DNA of 64,000 nucleotides from Liriodendron chinense (Eukaryota > Streptophyta > Magnoliopsida > Magnoliales > Magnoliaceae). Positions 13,601 to 25,259 of the stretch are shown piece by piece. Made by a program: the position numbers and the translations under genes. The notes under the pieces are model-generated. The model was given only the letters and a program-made list of their open reading frames with translations, had not been told where the DNA came from and made no database searches. How positions within the stretch are numbered: position 1 is the first letter of the stretch; every line of letters begins with the position of its first letter. The stretch covers positions 2,301,050-2,365,049 of the forward strand of contig ML058459.1 of the NCBI GenBank assembly GCA_003013855.2. The letters are read 5' to 3'.

Positions 13601-16600
13601 TAGAAAATATTCAAAATCAGCAACCATATCTTTAAATCACTAGCTAAATCTTCCAAGGGTATCTCTGAAATTTAGTCCCTGACAAATAGCAACAAATAAC
13701 CAACACAAGGTTACTTGTAGCTCGGGTTGCTCCGGTACGTGTTGGTCTGTCAATGAGTCTGGTTTGGGACAGTTCCTAGAGTTCCCAGACCCGATCTAAT
13801 TGGGTTCAGGTCTTGCTGTGTCTGGGTTCTCGTTTTTGAGGGCCAGGACCGGACCTGATTGGGACCTTGGTTTTGAGTTGGGTTCGGGTGAAGCCTATGT
13901 GAAAGGCATTCACATAGTCTGTCCACTTGAATGGATGGACTAGATCACAAACATGTGCCTGTCTGACACATATGAGGTGTTGTGGCTTGGCAATGCTCAT
14001 TCCATTGCTAGAATGGTTAATATACATTTAAAATATTAAATATCACTATTAAAATTCGTTAGATCCAACCCTACGGTCCCTACCTGACTGGACCTGTTTT
14101 TAACTGGGTCCAAAATGATAGACCAATTCATGGTACTTTTCCTCCAATATGTGGTACTGTAGGATCATGTGGGTTGCTCCGGTACATACGCTATGCGCTA
14201 TAACTTTATATAGGGATTCATTAATTTATATATGTAATGGTGAAAGTTATTATTGTAGATCTTGTGTGCATGGTATTATATTACATGCATGCTGCTGCAC
14301 AATTGAGGTATAGATCTCTATGTTCTAAATATAAGAATACGTTATAACTTAATCCACACTAATAGCATAAGTCCATAATTTGGGGTTGGTGAAAATAGCA
14401 ATATGGATCACAAAGGAAGCATTAATCCAAGATTAGGGTGGGGCTAGGGAGGGGCCTGGCCCCATTGTAACCAATTTCGGGACCCATGAAACTCTCTTGA
14501 GAGGTGGCAGCACTTCCTTTCTCGGAGGGAGGTCCCGCATGAGTAGAGGCGTGGATTGTGTGATTTGGAATGGAAAACATTGGGAGTTGGTGATTTTTAG
14601 GTAACATTGCTCCAACATCCAATTTGAAGTTTTTTCTGCTTTCTTCTAATTATTATCTGTATCGTTTTCTCAGGCGAGGAGCAATTGTCACAACTTTCAT
14701 AGTTTGTTATGCTCTTACGTCATTCATCTCGGGTTATGTTAGCGGTGGACTTTACTCGCGCAACGGTGGTATGGGTCTCACCAACTTCCCCCTTTTGCTT
14801 TTTCCTCTGTTTGTTTATTCTAAGTACTTCTGAATCTTTCGAATGTTTGTCTCACCACTATATTTATGTTTTTCAGTTCAGTAGGCCAATTTTAATGGCA
14901 TGCTTGTACATTAGCTATCTAGTAGGCCTTTGTCTTTATTGAGTAGGCATTTTACTTTATTTTGAGGCCCTTATTATTATTATTAGGTAGCCATTTAACT
15001 TTAAGTAAAGTTACCTTTCACGCCTCCAGCTTGAGCATCATGTTGGTCAGTGCATGCCCTCTCTGGAGGGAAAACCTGGAATTGCATGCCGCCTGAGATG
15101 ACGATGGGGGTTTTGAGAGTCATATTGATCAGTGCATGCCCTCTCCTTTTACAGCTCTCCTTTTCTTATTGTTCTAGTTGCTTTGGTCAGCATGAGTATG
15201 TTTTCACTTTATCTCCACCCACCTCCCTTGTTCATTCAACATGCTTTTCAAACAACGCGCCCAATTATTGTTACAACTTTTCGGAATAAGGGAGTTCAAT
15301 TCTAGTAAGTCTTTGAAGGCCACCAGTAATTTATTAAAAAAATGTAGTTTGTTTTGGAAAGGTACTTGTGAAAAGTACCAGGGATGGTAGTTCTTTTGTA
15401 ACCTAGTTTCTTACAGGATTTTTCACAAAAAGAAAAAAGGATAAATGGTCACAAAATTTCAAATATGGCATTGCTTTTACTCACTAGAACCTTAAGGTAC
15501 CTGTATACCCAAGTTGCTGCTAAAAACAAAAAGATTGCTGGATTCCCATATGTGTTGCCTGCTCGGCTTGCCGGTATTGATTTGATACTGTACTAGACTC
15601 TTGTAGGATTTTTTTATTTTTTATTGTTATTGCTAAAGCAATTTATTGAAAGACCCCCGAAGGGAAAGGATACACCTGCACGGGGCACAAGCTCCCAAAA
15701 CAAGCAAGACTATCTCCTCACCTCACTGCACACATTTTTACGTGATCATACTGAGCAAACTCTTTGAGGGAGCAGGCCCAAGAGGATACATCAAGTTTTG
15801 ATTAAATCCACCTTAGATGATGATTGCGAACTAGTGGAAAAAAGTACGACTATTCCTTTTTCCAAATTGCCCTCGAAATGGCCAATAGGCACAAGTTCCA
15901 CAATTTACTTCCATTATCCCATCCCATTGCCCCTCTCCAGGCCAAGAGCAGAGAATATATAAAATCCGGCATGACACAAACAACCCTGAACTCCGAGATG
16001 CTCCAACACCATATCACAAATGAAAATGAATAGATGGTTCATGGATTCCCCGTCCCCTTAATCACAAGCAACAAGCATTGACAATAATATTGCATCTCCT
16101 CTCCCACCAACCCATAAATGGTTGTAAAAAGATTTAATTGTGAAGATACCATTTTTGCCCAATTCCAAATTTGTTTGTCCCTCGACTCTTGATTAATTCT
16201 GATTCTTTCAAGAGTAGCTAGGTGACAAACGAGATCATCTGATTCTTCCTCTCTAAGATGTTGCCTGAAAGAAGGAGACCAAACAATCCAATTACCAATC
16301 CTTTCTTAGCATGCTGCTAACTTAGCCTGTTGATGAGACCCCATGTCCCCACCTGAAAGAGAAGAACCCTGCGGCAGAGCAGGCTGTAACAATCTTGTAG
16401 GAATAGGATATGTTTTAACTGAATTCTATTAAACATTTAGAACTCAGACCAGACCGTGACCATTCTTTCGAGGGCAGTTCATTCCATCCACTGGCCCAAT
16501 CAGGTGGACCTGTTTTGGCCCGAAATCTACTTGCAATTTGTTTTGCTTTGTTCTTAACAGATTCTAAGCTACCTTTCAGAAAAGAAAAAAGAAAAAAAAA

Positions 16601-19600
16601 ACACAAAAAGAGAAAGAAAGAAGAAAAAGAAGAAGAGCGAATTAGAAAGTAATCTGCTTCTAGCACAGTGGTTTGGGTGTTTAAAGGTAGAGATCATGAG
16701 TTGAAAAAATTGCCTACTAGTCATGCGTATTTTTTAGAAAATGGTAGGTTGCCTATTTGACCCAAGTTTTTAGACCAGGCCCCTCTCCTTCCCACCTTTC
16801 TCGGGCTGGTTCCAGTCAAACTGACTGGACCATTAAGTGTGGTCTGGGTTTTAAAACACTGATTCTTTTTTATTAAGTTCATCATTACAAATGCATGGGT
16901 TTTTTATTTATTAGAAAATATGAAAAGTATGCCATAAATTGTAACAAAATCTGACTGCAAATTTTGTAATTATTAATTCTTTTGATTGACTTCATGATGC
17001 TAGGAAGACCATTTCGATAAAACAAAGAATAATAGTTATAACAAAATCCGACTGCAAATTTTGTAATTATTAATTCTTTTGATTGACTTCATGATTCTAG
17101 GAAGATCATTTCGATAAAACAAAGAATAATAGTTATAACGAAATCTGACTGCAAATTTTGTAATTATTAATTCTTTTGATTGACTTCATGATGCTAGGAA
17201 GACCATTTCGATAAAACAAAGAATAATAGGTAAAATGTTTCAAGTAAAAATAATAGAAGAAATTTTGAATAGCATGTTATGATATAGGTGGATATCTTTT
17301 GGAGACTCTGGGATGACCATTATGTGGGTATCTTTTTCCAGAGGCTATTCATGGAACTAAGGAAGCTAGGAAGCCCATCTAAATAAAATGAAGATTCGAA
17401 GAATGATAGGTTTTACTGTTTCAATTAAAAATTGTAGAAGAAAATTTCAATAGCATGTTTTGATTTTGGTGGGTGTCTTCTCTTGGAGAACTTTGTGAAT
17501 GCCATTATGTGGGTATCTTCTCTGGATGCTAATTGTGGAAATTGGCCAATTGGATTGAAGAAATCAAGGAAATCTACGCTTCTGCCTCCTTTCTGCATGG
17601 GGATAGTAACTCTGGGGTGAACTCTTTACCTGTATGTGTGGATAAGCCATTCATGTGCTATGGGAGTGCTTTCCCCTTAATTTTAGTTTAGCTTCTTTTA
17701 TTTGACGGAATGATTGTTATTGAAAAAAAGGCATGCTAAGAGTGGGACACCTGCATCCATTTCTGTTCCCTAGATCGCAGTAAATGGATGCTTGCATCCC
17801 TTCCCTGTTCCCTGCATGTTATATCCATGACGTAGATACTTATCTGCCCATAACTTCTCAAAAGACAAAAAAGAAAAGAAAAAGAAAAGAAAAGAAAGAA
17901 AAAAGAAAAGAAAAAGTGGGGATAATTGCTGTGAAGTACAGAGAAAAGAAACTGATAGAAAGTTATTAGGATTTCACTTATAAGAGACTCTGCTAATGCC
18001 ATTGTGGGGGTATCTTCTCTGGGAGGCCATCGTGGAAAAATGGCCGATTGGATTGAAGAAATACCCGCTCCCTGTTTCCTTTGTGTTGGGGATGGTTGCT
18101 CCAGGGTGGACTCTTTAGCTACAGGAGTTGATAAGTCATTCATGTGCTATGGAGTTGCTTTAGTGTAATTAGCTTCTTATTTAATAGAATGATTGTTATT
18201 GAAAAAAAGCATGTTTCCCGTATCCATTTCCTAGATTGCAGGAAATGGAGACTCCCATCCCCTTTCCCTGTGTCTCCGTCAGTATACCTATCTGGCCATG
18301 ATTTCTCCAAGAAAAAGAAGAAAGAGGCTGAGTTCCTTCGTTTGGAAATTAGTTTGTAGACATGGGGCCCAAGGTTGGTCTATCCAGGCCATTGATCTGA
18401 CGGCACGGCCCCCATCATGGATGGATGATTCCCCAAAACTCCCAAATTGGAAGATCTTAGCCATCAAATCTTTGGCCTTTCATCCATATAATGTGGTTTG
18501 TTCGTGCAGTTCTTTTAAACATGGATTTGCATGCCAACAACAGAAATGTTAGTTGACCAATTGAAAAGATATTCTGGGAATGGTCCGTCCATGATGGGGG
18601 CTGTCAGATCAATGGCTTGGGTAGACCAACCATGGATCCCACATCTACAAACCAAGTTCCGAAGAGGGAAGTTTCCCTGTTTGGAACAAGTAGGGAACTT
18701 GGCCTCAAGATAGAAAAAAGGGAAAAAGAAAACGGACAAAAGAAGAAAAAATTACATGGGCATTGTTGCTGAGAAGTTTAGAAAAGAAACTTGTAAGAAA
18801 TTACTCGTTAAGATTTCATTCACAAGAGAGAAGGGACTCTGCGAAAGCCATTATGTGGGTATCTTCTCTGGGGTAGCTATTTGTGGAAATTGGCTAATTG
18901 GATCGAAGATATCATGGAAATCTGCACTTCTCTCTCTCCTTCATGCTTGGGGATAGTAACTCTTGGGCAGATTCCTTAGCTATAGGAGTTAATAAGCCAC
19001 GACCCTTGATAGAGTGGAATGGCAGAATAGGATTCATGTAGCTGACCCCATTTAATTGGGATGGGGCTTAGATGATGATAAGTTGATAAGCCATGCACTA
19101 TGGAAGTCCCATGGTGTTACTTCTTTGAAAAAAAAAAAAATTCTATTGTTTGCTTAACTGTTATGGCGCAGTCGGAATTTGGCTTGTGCTTGTCCAACCA
19201 GACGGGTGATCTCACTTCAGTGGAAGGTCTGTTAAACATTTGTCTTGTCATATATTTTACTGAATCCTTATTTCTTACATTGTCAGGTAAAAGCTGGATA
19301 AAGTCAATGATCCTCACGGCCTCCCTTTTCCCATTTATGTGCTTTGGAATTGGATTCATACTAAACACAATCGCTATATTCTATGGATCTCTAGCTGCCA
19401 TTCCCTTTGGGACTATGGTTGTTGTGTTTGTAATTTGGGCATTCATTTCATTCCCTCTGGCACTTCTTGGTACGGTAGTTGGTAGAAACTGGAGTGGTTC
19501 TCCCAACAATCCTTGCCGGGTGAAGACCATTCCCCGTCCAATACCTGAGAAGAAATGGTATCTCACACCGTCTGTTGTGTCTATGATGGGAGGGCTGCTT

Positions 19601-21538
19601 CCTTTTGGCAGTATATTCATTGAAATGTACTTCGTCTTCACATCCTTCTGGAATTACAAGGTAATCTTGATCTTCACGCTTATCTTGTTGTCATTTTGCA
19701 TGGCGGAGGAAAAGCCTGGAAAGGAACCTCAAATCACACCTTGTTCAATCTATTTGCACAGTTTTGCTGAGACCATATATTTTATGGCTAATAAACTAAG
19801 CACAAAGTATTTGGTTGATATTAGTGGTGGAACCTACACATTTGAATATGGAGCCATCATGTCCAAAAATCCAATCCTTTCTCCTGCCTCCTTGAGCCAC
19901 TAGAATTGCATGGGGCTTAACAAAACTTCCATCTGATTGCCATCAAGCTACCTTCTGATTGTTTGTTGCATGTAAAATGACTTTACCTGATTATGCTTCG
20001 GTTCGCAACTATTTCTTTGCAGGTGTACTATGTCTATGGCTTTATGTTACTAGTTTTCCTCATTCTCATAATTGTCACTGTATGTGTGACTATTGTGGGT
20101 ACATATTTCTTGCTGAATGCTGAGAACTATCATTGGCAATGGACTTCATTCTTCTCTGCTGCGTCAACTGCTGTCTATGTGTACCTTTACTCCATATACT
20201 ACTACTATGTGAAGACAAAGATGTCGGGGTTCTTCCAGACGAGCTTCTATTTTGGCTACACTCTGATGTTTTGTCTGGGATTAGGAATCCTTTGCGGTGA
20301 GTTGTCTGCTTTAGTAGGATATGGCTGAACTCCACCTCTAATGTTTGGTTGAGCAATTCACTCAGTCAAACAAACTCGTATGTATGGTGCCCTCCTTTTG
20401 GTGATCCAGACAGCACATATGGTGGCCAACATCTGGATGGGAGGTTCTCTGAATCTCTCCACTGGATGTTGCTAACCATCTGATAATTTCTGTTAAAGAT
20501 GAACCAGTTGCTGTACATATACATTTGCAAGGCCCCAATAATCTGGCAGTATCATCATCCAAAAAAAAAAAGAAAAGAAAGAAAAGAAAAGAAAAGAAAA
20601 AGAAAGAAGTAAAAAAAAAAAAAAAAAAAAAAACACAATGCGGCCAGTATCATCTGGAGTAGGGCCCAGCTTTGGTATTATAAGCCACTCATCCAGTGGG
20701 GATGTCCATCTCATGATGGCACCCATTGGATGAGTGGCTTATCTTACCAAAAGCTGGGCCCTAAGGGTACCATTGCTAGCTCAAAACAAGAAATGCCATC
20801 TCTGAGATCTTTTGGGCTTGGGGATACTGGATTGTCGTTTTCCATTCTTTTCTGTTTGCTCCTTCAGGGGATGAGAGCTCATCATCTCCTGTTTGTGGAG
20901 ATGTAGTTTTGTGTTGTTTTGTTTTTTTATTTATTTATTGTTTTTTTGAAGATTACATTTCTTGTGATGGAGCATCATGTTGCACTATAAGTTATGTTGA
21001 GGTCATTTTCATCTATATGATCCTGACTTTGTGGATATGCACAGTATGCAAGCTCCACAGTCGAGTAGTCGGAGCATTAGGCCCACCATGGATGGGCCAC
21101 ACCCTAAAAATTACCTTAATGAGGCAATTCAAACCTTTCGATCTTTGGACAGCAATGGACTGTCAAGAAGAGACATACAACAACATTCCCCATTTAACTG
21201 AAGAAAGACTAAAGATTTGTGGCTAGGATCTTCGATCTGGGACTTTTTTGGGGCATGGTCCATCCACAGCGGGGCCCACAATACAAACCTGTAGTACTGA
21301 ACCATGGATCCAACTTGCTGAAACTGGAAACGCAAGGATGCTGTGCATGTCATAGGATTGGGATAATATGGTTCCTTCTTCTTCTTCTGTGATATTTTGG
21401 CCTTCTCTCAAGTGCTGGGTTATTCAGCTGCTCTTTGACTGTCTATGTTTTTCCTCTTTGGAATGTTCAGGGGCTGTAGGATATTTGGGATCCACTCTGT
21501 TCGTAAGGAGGATTTACAGAAACATCAAATGTGACTAG
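4667..21538 (+). CDS. TMN1: Transmembrane 9 superfamily (endomembrane protein 70), TMN1 orthologue
   Basis: A twelve-exon gene; coding exons are 4667-4765, 10888-11080, 11216-11320, 11523-11540, 11649-11731, 11824-11976, 12227-12361, 12539-12705, 14674-14768, 19287-19660, 20023-20296 and 21471-21538. All junctions are GT-AG and the phases join without a break to 587 codons plus TAG, close to the usual length. The product starts with a hydrophobic signal peptide (about residues 1-28). A lumenal domain follows (VTLWVNKVGPYNNP, YNYYSLPFC, KWGGLGEVLGGNELI, FARRFDVYLDYPFFEHQ). Nine membrane segments then begin near IHWFSIFNSFMMVIF. The C-terminus is NIKCD, a KxD-type COPI/Golgi-retention signal described for this family. 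Family members are Golgi/endosomal multispanning proteins implicated in membrane-protein trafficking and cargo sorting; the exact substrate is not known. Exon 4 is only 18 nt. No inactivating change was seen. Confidence 0.95.
4766..7487. other. Intron 1, proximal part
   Basis: Non-coding and moderately AT-rich. Only short chance open frames are present and I recognise no element in it. A short direct repeat (accaacttttatgtcct) occurs near 5522 and 5561. Confidence 0.5.
7488..9560 (-). mobile_element. Decayed small LTR element in intron 1
   Basis: Two similar blocks of about 370-470 bp lie in the same orientation at about 7488-7858 and 9090-9560. Shared words include ggctggatgaaag / gtggatgagaaag, 'agggttttctccctct', 'attgacatcta' and 'aaccaaaatatct'. 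They look like a diverged LTR pair. Immediately left of the right copy is 'attggtaccaattt', a possible primer-binding site for minus-strand orientation. The interior (7860-8310) has short minus-strand frames with arginine-rich, gag-like composition, broken by stops. A MITE (8542-8796) is inserted in the interior. No pol is present, so this is a deletion derivative or non-autonomous element. Confidence 0.45.
8542..8796. mobile_element. Tourist/Harbinger-type MITE, 255 bp
   Basis: The termini GGGCCCATTTGGA and TCCAAACGGGCCC are inverted repeats with one mismatch, flanked on both sides by TAA (8539-8541 and 8797-8799). A 3-bp TAA target and a short non-coding body fit PIF/Harbinger-derived MITEs. 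It is inserted inside the older LTR remnant. Confidence 0.8.
9735..9888. repeat. Foldback of CCGTTACGGCC-type repeat
   Basis: Left arm around 9738-9767 (gtaatggccgtaacggcggt) and right arm around 9858-9886 (ggccgttacggccaccgtta) are inverted copies. The interior repeats 'tgatacgggg'/'tgatatggac' words. It is a common non-coding plant repeat with no TSD found. It lies in intron 1. Confidence 0.5.
13190..13261 (+). repeat. Possible LINE 3' tail in intron 8
   Basis: The sequence 'cttaataaaagttttgttgcttc' followed by an A-rich run resembles 3' ends of plant L1-type LINEs. No upstream RT domain is recognisable, so this would be a 5'-truncated copy. Intron 8 (12706-14673) otherwise holds only anonymous repeat-like DNA. 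Confidence 0.35.
15600..16335 (-). mobile_element. LINE (L1-type) fragment, zf-RVT region
   Basis: On the minus strand, short frames separated by shifts read IWNWAK, then NGIFTIKSFYNHLW, then ESMNHLFIC. These match the pattern of the zinc-binding RVT-associated domain at the end of plant L1 ORF2 (W..G.FTVKSFY..L; E...HLF..C). The frames are interrupted, so the copy is dead. It lies in intron 9 of the TMN1 gene in antisense orientation. The RT domain itself is absent. Confidence 0.6.
16943..17229. repeat. 97-bp tandem repeat, three copies
   Basis: Units start at 16943, 17040 and 17137, each beginning 'aac(a/g)aaatc(t/c)gactgcaaatt' and containing 'gattgacttcatgat'. The copies differ at only a few bases. 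A degenerate related segment follows to about 17430. It lies in intron 9. Confidence 0.9.
17280..19090 (+). repeat. Repeated retroposon-like segment, at least three copies
   Basis: Three related blocks (about 17500-17720, 17990-18200 and 18830-19100) share 'ccattatgtgggtatcttctctgg'-type sequence, 'ggaaattggc(c/t)aattggat' and 'ggggatagtaactct'. Each ends near 'gataagccat(tc)atg'. At 19030-19075, 'attcatgtagctgaccccat' plus 'gggatggggcttag' resembles the 3' end of plant L1-type LINEs. Short frames such as GDSNS.(V/A)(N/D)SLA hint at a LINE RNase H region. They are probably partial copies of one non-LTR family. Confidence 0.45.
18335..18666. mobile_element. Foldback element with arms of about 85 bp
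   Basis: Left arm 18335-18424 and right arm 18584-18666 are inverted copies sharing 'ttggtctaycc', 'gccattgatctgac' and 'cccccatcatgga'. About 160 bp separate them and the interior is non-coding. It lies between two copies of the LINE-like repeat in intron 9. In RNA it could form a long hairpin. Confidence 0.75.
20561..20634. repeat. A-rich tract in intron 11
   Basis: Poly-A interrupted by G (aaaagaaaagaaa) and ending in a run of about 23 A. No clear retroposon body or TSD was identified. Confidence 0.8.
20661..20762. repeat. Near-perfect 40-bp inverted repeat (hairpin)
   Basis: Arms 20661-20700 and 20723-20762 pair with few mismatches, sharing agggcccagctt, 'ataagccactcatcca' and their complements. 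The loop is 22 nt. It lies in intron 11 of the TMN1 gene. It is probably a tiny MITE; the fold is also that of a small-RNA precursor. Confidence 0.8.
21055..21310. repeat. Diverged foldback in intron 11
   Basis: The words gcccaccatggatgggccac (left) and 'catggtccatccacagcggggccc' (right) are imperfect inverted copies. The interior is short and non-coding. It resembles the other gggccca-type foldbacks of this window. Confidence 0.45.
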
Positions 21539-23600
21539 TATGGACAGGTTGGAGGTTGAGAGAGCTTCCCAGAGGTCATGTCATCTAGGCAAAATGCATG
21601 TGTGAGGAAAGGCCAGTCAACCTGACAAACTTGATGGTGCTTACGTAAATCACGGGGTCTTTGAGGGAGGGCTGTGTATTTGTTGCCGGACTTTCGGAGG
21701 CTTTGCATTTTTTTTCCGGCTGTAAGTGAAAGCCTTCTTCTTTTTTACTTATTTAGCGCTGAGATAGTGTTATATGCAGAAATCATATTTTAGTACCATG
21801 CATATGGGATACTTTTACGTAGGGTGGCTGTCTTTTTTTTCTTCTTCTTTTTTTCTTCTTTTTGCTATGTACCTCAACAGATGGATACGCATGTACTCCT
21901 CGCTGCTTTAAATCTCCCCCCCAACCCTTCATTTCAATCTTCCCTTTCGTTGCAAATCATGGACATCTAAAAGCAAATTGCTGCGTAGCTGTCTTTGTTC
22001 TGCATCTGCTACATGCATATAAAAAGATATGATTGCAATTTGTTGCTTGTTATGGACCTGCAAACGATTCCGTTCAGGTGGGCCGCAAGTATGAAGAAAT
22101 GGATGGTTGAAGTAATTGGCCATCCCTTTCAGCATACACGTTTGTAACATCTGATGACGTGAGCATCCTGATTTCTAGGCCAAGCACATACAGTATTTTG
22201 GGCAATTTGTTCTGCTTAATCATCAGTGTCAGCAATTGCCTTGTATGTGGACAGTGACTTTGGGTCGAATCTCTTGTTCCAGCTTCTCAAGGTATCCGGT
22301 GATTGATCTTAGCCATCAGATTTCCCTGTTGGTGACAGGACGTGCCCTGGCTATGTAGTGCATGTTCTAGAATGCTGTTACATGGTAAAAAATAAAAAGA
22401 CATTTAGTCATATTCTAATCCGAATTTCAGCTGAACATGCCTCTACTTATTCAATTCTAGCTGGTAACTTGAGTTTGCAGCTGTTCCTAGCCTATCCTAT
22501 ACTCTTTTTAACATTTGCTCTTTTTTAGGGTCTGTGATGGTTTTTGGATGCAAGTCGGATGACCTGGCAAGTTTATGAGAATCTTAGAATATGATTTGGT
22601 GTGGTCATGATGCCATTTTATGGATGCTTCCTTTGTATGGCCTTGTTTTCCCAACTGCAGTACCATCTCTCCAAATCCATGGAAGGACCAATTAAGTCAA
22701 AACCCATCATACCGCAGGAGAGATGGAGAGGAGGGTTGGAAAAATCCATAGGAACAAAATGATCAATCAACGCTAACCACACAACCCACTAATTCTTGTT
22801 ATTTCCCTCTGGCTTGCTTTGGAAAGACTGCCAAAAAATCCTGATTACAAGGAAATCTTTATTGGCAACTAAAATCTACCCTTGAAAATGGAGCCTAAAG
22901 TTATCTTTAAGGAGGAAGAGAGATATCTCAAGGGCATGCTTGGGTGGCCACCCAAAATTGGGTTTTAACCAGTAATTCTCTAGCCATGTGATAAATGCTG
23001 TCCATGCCTCTCGGAATTTGCAGTGATATATGGTTAAAAGGCTTCCTTAGGGTTTGATGCTTCGGATCAGCTCTGGTTGGGTGTGTGGCCTCTCGGGCTG
23101 ACTTCTTTGTTTAGGCCAGGTTGGGCTTTTGAGTGGACCGCCTCTCAAACTAACCCAACCTCTGCGTGAGTATGAGTTGCTTTCCGAGCAGCTGGCGTCA
23201 AAATGAAATGGTGAGGGAGGTATTTATTCGTAGAGCTTTGCTCAGCCCACACCCACGTGCAAAGAACGGCATGGTACGGGTTGAAGGGTTAGCTAAAAGT
23301 TTTCACAGCTGCAAATTTGTTTTGCAAACTGTGGCCCAGTTGACTAGTGGGCCAACCTGATTCTTGGGCGAGGGCATCAATATAGCCAAACCCTTCTCAT
23401 GGATGGATTGGATCTCGGACATACTGCGTGGCATGCTCGAATGTAGCCTGTACATGATCTGTCTTGCACACGCGTATGGGTCTTAGAGATGAGCTTATCC
23501 ATAAATGTCAGAAACCAAGGAGGATAACTATATCCCCACGTATTAGAGGGAGATCACTGGGGACTCAAGCCTCAAGCCTTTGTATCGCGGTCATTTTCCA
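21539..23600. other. TMN1 3' UTR and downstream intergenic DNA
   Basis: The TAG stop is followed by non-coding DNA with T-rich tracts (21710-21870). The polyadenylation site cannot be fixed. Beyond about 22000 I see only anonymous non-coding sequence with short chance open frames. Confidence 0.4.
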
Positions 23601-23700
23601 ATGATCCAAGCCGTTTATGTAAAATGGGTCATCTTCAAATGATCCAAACCGTTTATGTAGAATGGGTAATCTTCCAATGATCCAAACCGTTTATGTAAAA
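23601..23700. repeat. 38-bp tandem repeat, 2.6 copies
   Basis: Units begin atgatccaa(g/a)ccgtttatgt at 23601, 23639 and 23677. Confidence 0.85.
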
Positions 23701-23964
23701 AGGAATTTTATAGAAACCTAGCTAATTAATATGGAAGTTACATTCCCATGCCTTTTCCAAAAAGCTAACTCATTAGTCTATATAATTCTCATCCACGGCC
23801 TTCAGTTACATTTATTTAAGTGGGGTGGGTTGCTTGTATGGCCCGACTGCCAGGTGTGTCACCTCATGTTAGGCCAAGGGCCCATAACCCACCCGGTCCA
23901 TGATTCAGGTTGACCACGTGATTGGAAATGGTGTCCGGGGCAATGATCGCCTTTAATTCCCCCC

Positions 23965-23966
<2 letters not shown>

Positions 23967-23995
<29 letters not shown>

Positions 23996-23996
23996 C
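23967..23996. repeat. Run of 30 cytosines
   Basis: Uninterrupted poly-C, preceded by ccccgg. The length of such a run is hard to sequence and may be approximate. Confidence 0.9.
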
Positions 23997-23999
23997 TTT

Positions 24000-24720
24000 G
24001 GTGGGTGCATTGTGTGACCGAGTGGTTATGTTGTGCTAGGGTGGGTGCATTACACGACTAAGCAAAAAATAAAAATAAATAAAAAATCTTTTTCCCTTGT
24101 TGTGGACCACTTGAATTATGGATGGGTCTTATTTTTAAGCCCTAGGCCTATTTTGGTGTGGCATGTAATGGTTGGAGTGGATTTCATATAATCGTAATGG
24201 TGGGATTTAGCATCTAATGGTGGGAGTGGATTTCTCATACACATCACAGTGGGCCTGCCAAAAATCACCATATTGTTTGAAAAAATTGGTATTGTTTGGT
24301 ACTTGCTCTTGATTTTGACAAGGCCAACCGTGATGTTTATGTAAGATCCACTGCAACAATCATATATCTAGCCACATATTTGGCCCAAAGACAAAAAAGG
24401 AAAGAAGAAAAAAAAAAGTTCACCTGTGATTCTAGTAGGCGACACCAAAGGAAACAGTTATGAAAGAGACATCCACCCTTGATTTTTACAGGATGTGATA
24501 ATTATATGAAATCCACTCCAACCATTATATTCCACACAAAATTATGTCATGCGGCCCAAAAATCATATCCATCCATGATTCACATGGGCTACACTAATGA
24601 AAACAATTTGGAGAGCCGAGTGCTGCCCTGTTTACTGTTTCCCACTTTGTGGTCTACATGAATCACTGTGGTAGTTGATATTTGGTTTCTTGGCCTAAAA
24701 TGGGTTGACGCACCCAGTGG
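24000..24720. repeat. Foldback repeat
   Basis: About 40 bp at 24157-24202 (taatggttggagtggatttc) recur inverted at 24493-24537 (gaaatccactccaaccatta). Near the outer ends 'gggtgcatt' and 'gacgcaccc' also face each other. No coding content. Exact boundaries not determined. Confidence 0.55.
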
Positions 24721-24743
24721 TCAGGGTGGGTTTTACGTAAACA

Positions 24744-25259
24744 TAGGGCTGTAAATGGGTTAGCGGACTCAATGGGGTACCCGGACCCAACCCATTTAGA
24801 CCTAACCCAGACCCGACCCATTTGTTATATGGTATGGGTCTGGGTCCAAGAACAGACCTAGTTGCTAAACGGGTCTGGGTCTGGTTTCCTTTATATTAGG
24901 CTTGACCCGACCTGACCTGAACCCATTTAGTAAGTGGACGGGTTTGGTCTATGTTTCAAGGGACCTGTCAAGCCTAGACCCATCCAAACCCGATTTTAAG
25001 CCTTGTAAAAATGCTTGCTTAGTTGATCCAGACCCAGACCCGTTAGACCCGGCCCATTTATAAATGGGTCTGGGTGGATCTCCCTCTACCAGACTCGGAC
25101 GCATTTGTAAATGGGTCTGATGGGTTGACTCGAACCCGACTCGGACCCACCCATTTAGTAAAAGGGTCTGGGTCCAAATTTTGGACCCAGACCCGTTTAG
25201 TAAATGGGCGGGTCTGGTTTTGGCTAAACCCGCCCCGAACCTGACCATTTACAGCCCTA
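24744..25259. mobile_element. Non-autonomous hAT element, 516 bp
   Basis: The termini are TAGGGCTGTAAATGGG and CCATTTACAGCCCTA. The flanking 8-bp duplication is cgtaaaca (24736-24743) and cataaaca (25260-25267), one mismatch. The interior is built of 'gacccg/gggtctgggt' repeats and has no transposase. An 8-bp TSD with these TIRs is characteristic of the hAT superfamily. Confidence 0.85.

Noticed and set aside
16943..17229. CRISPR-like array
   Set aside because: Direct 97-bp tandem copies without spacers in a plant intron.
19100..19903. 267-codon ORF on the plus strand
   Set aside because: It reads through introns on both sides of TMN1 exon 10; only 19287-19660 is coding.
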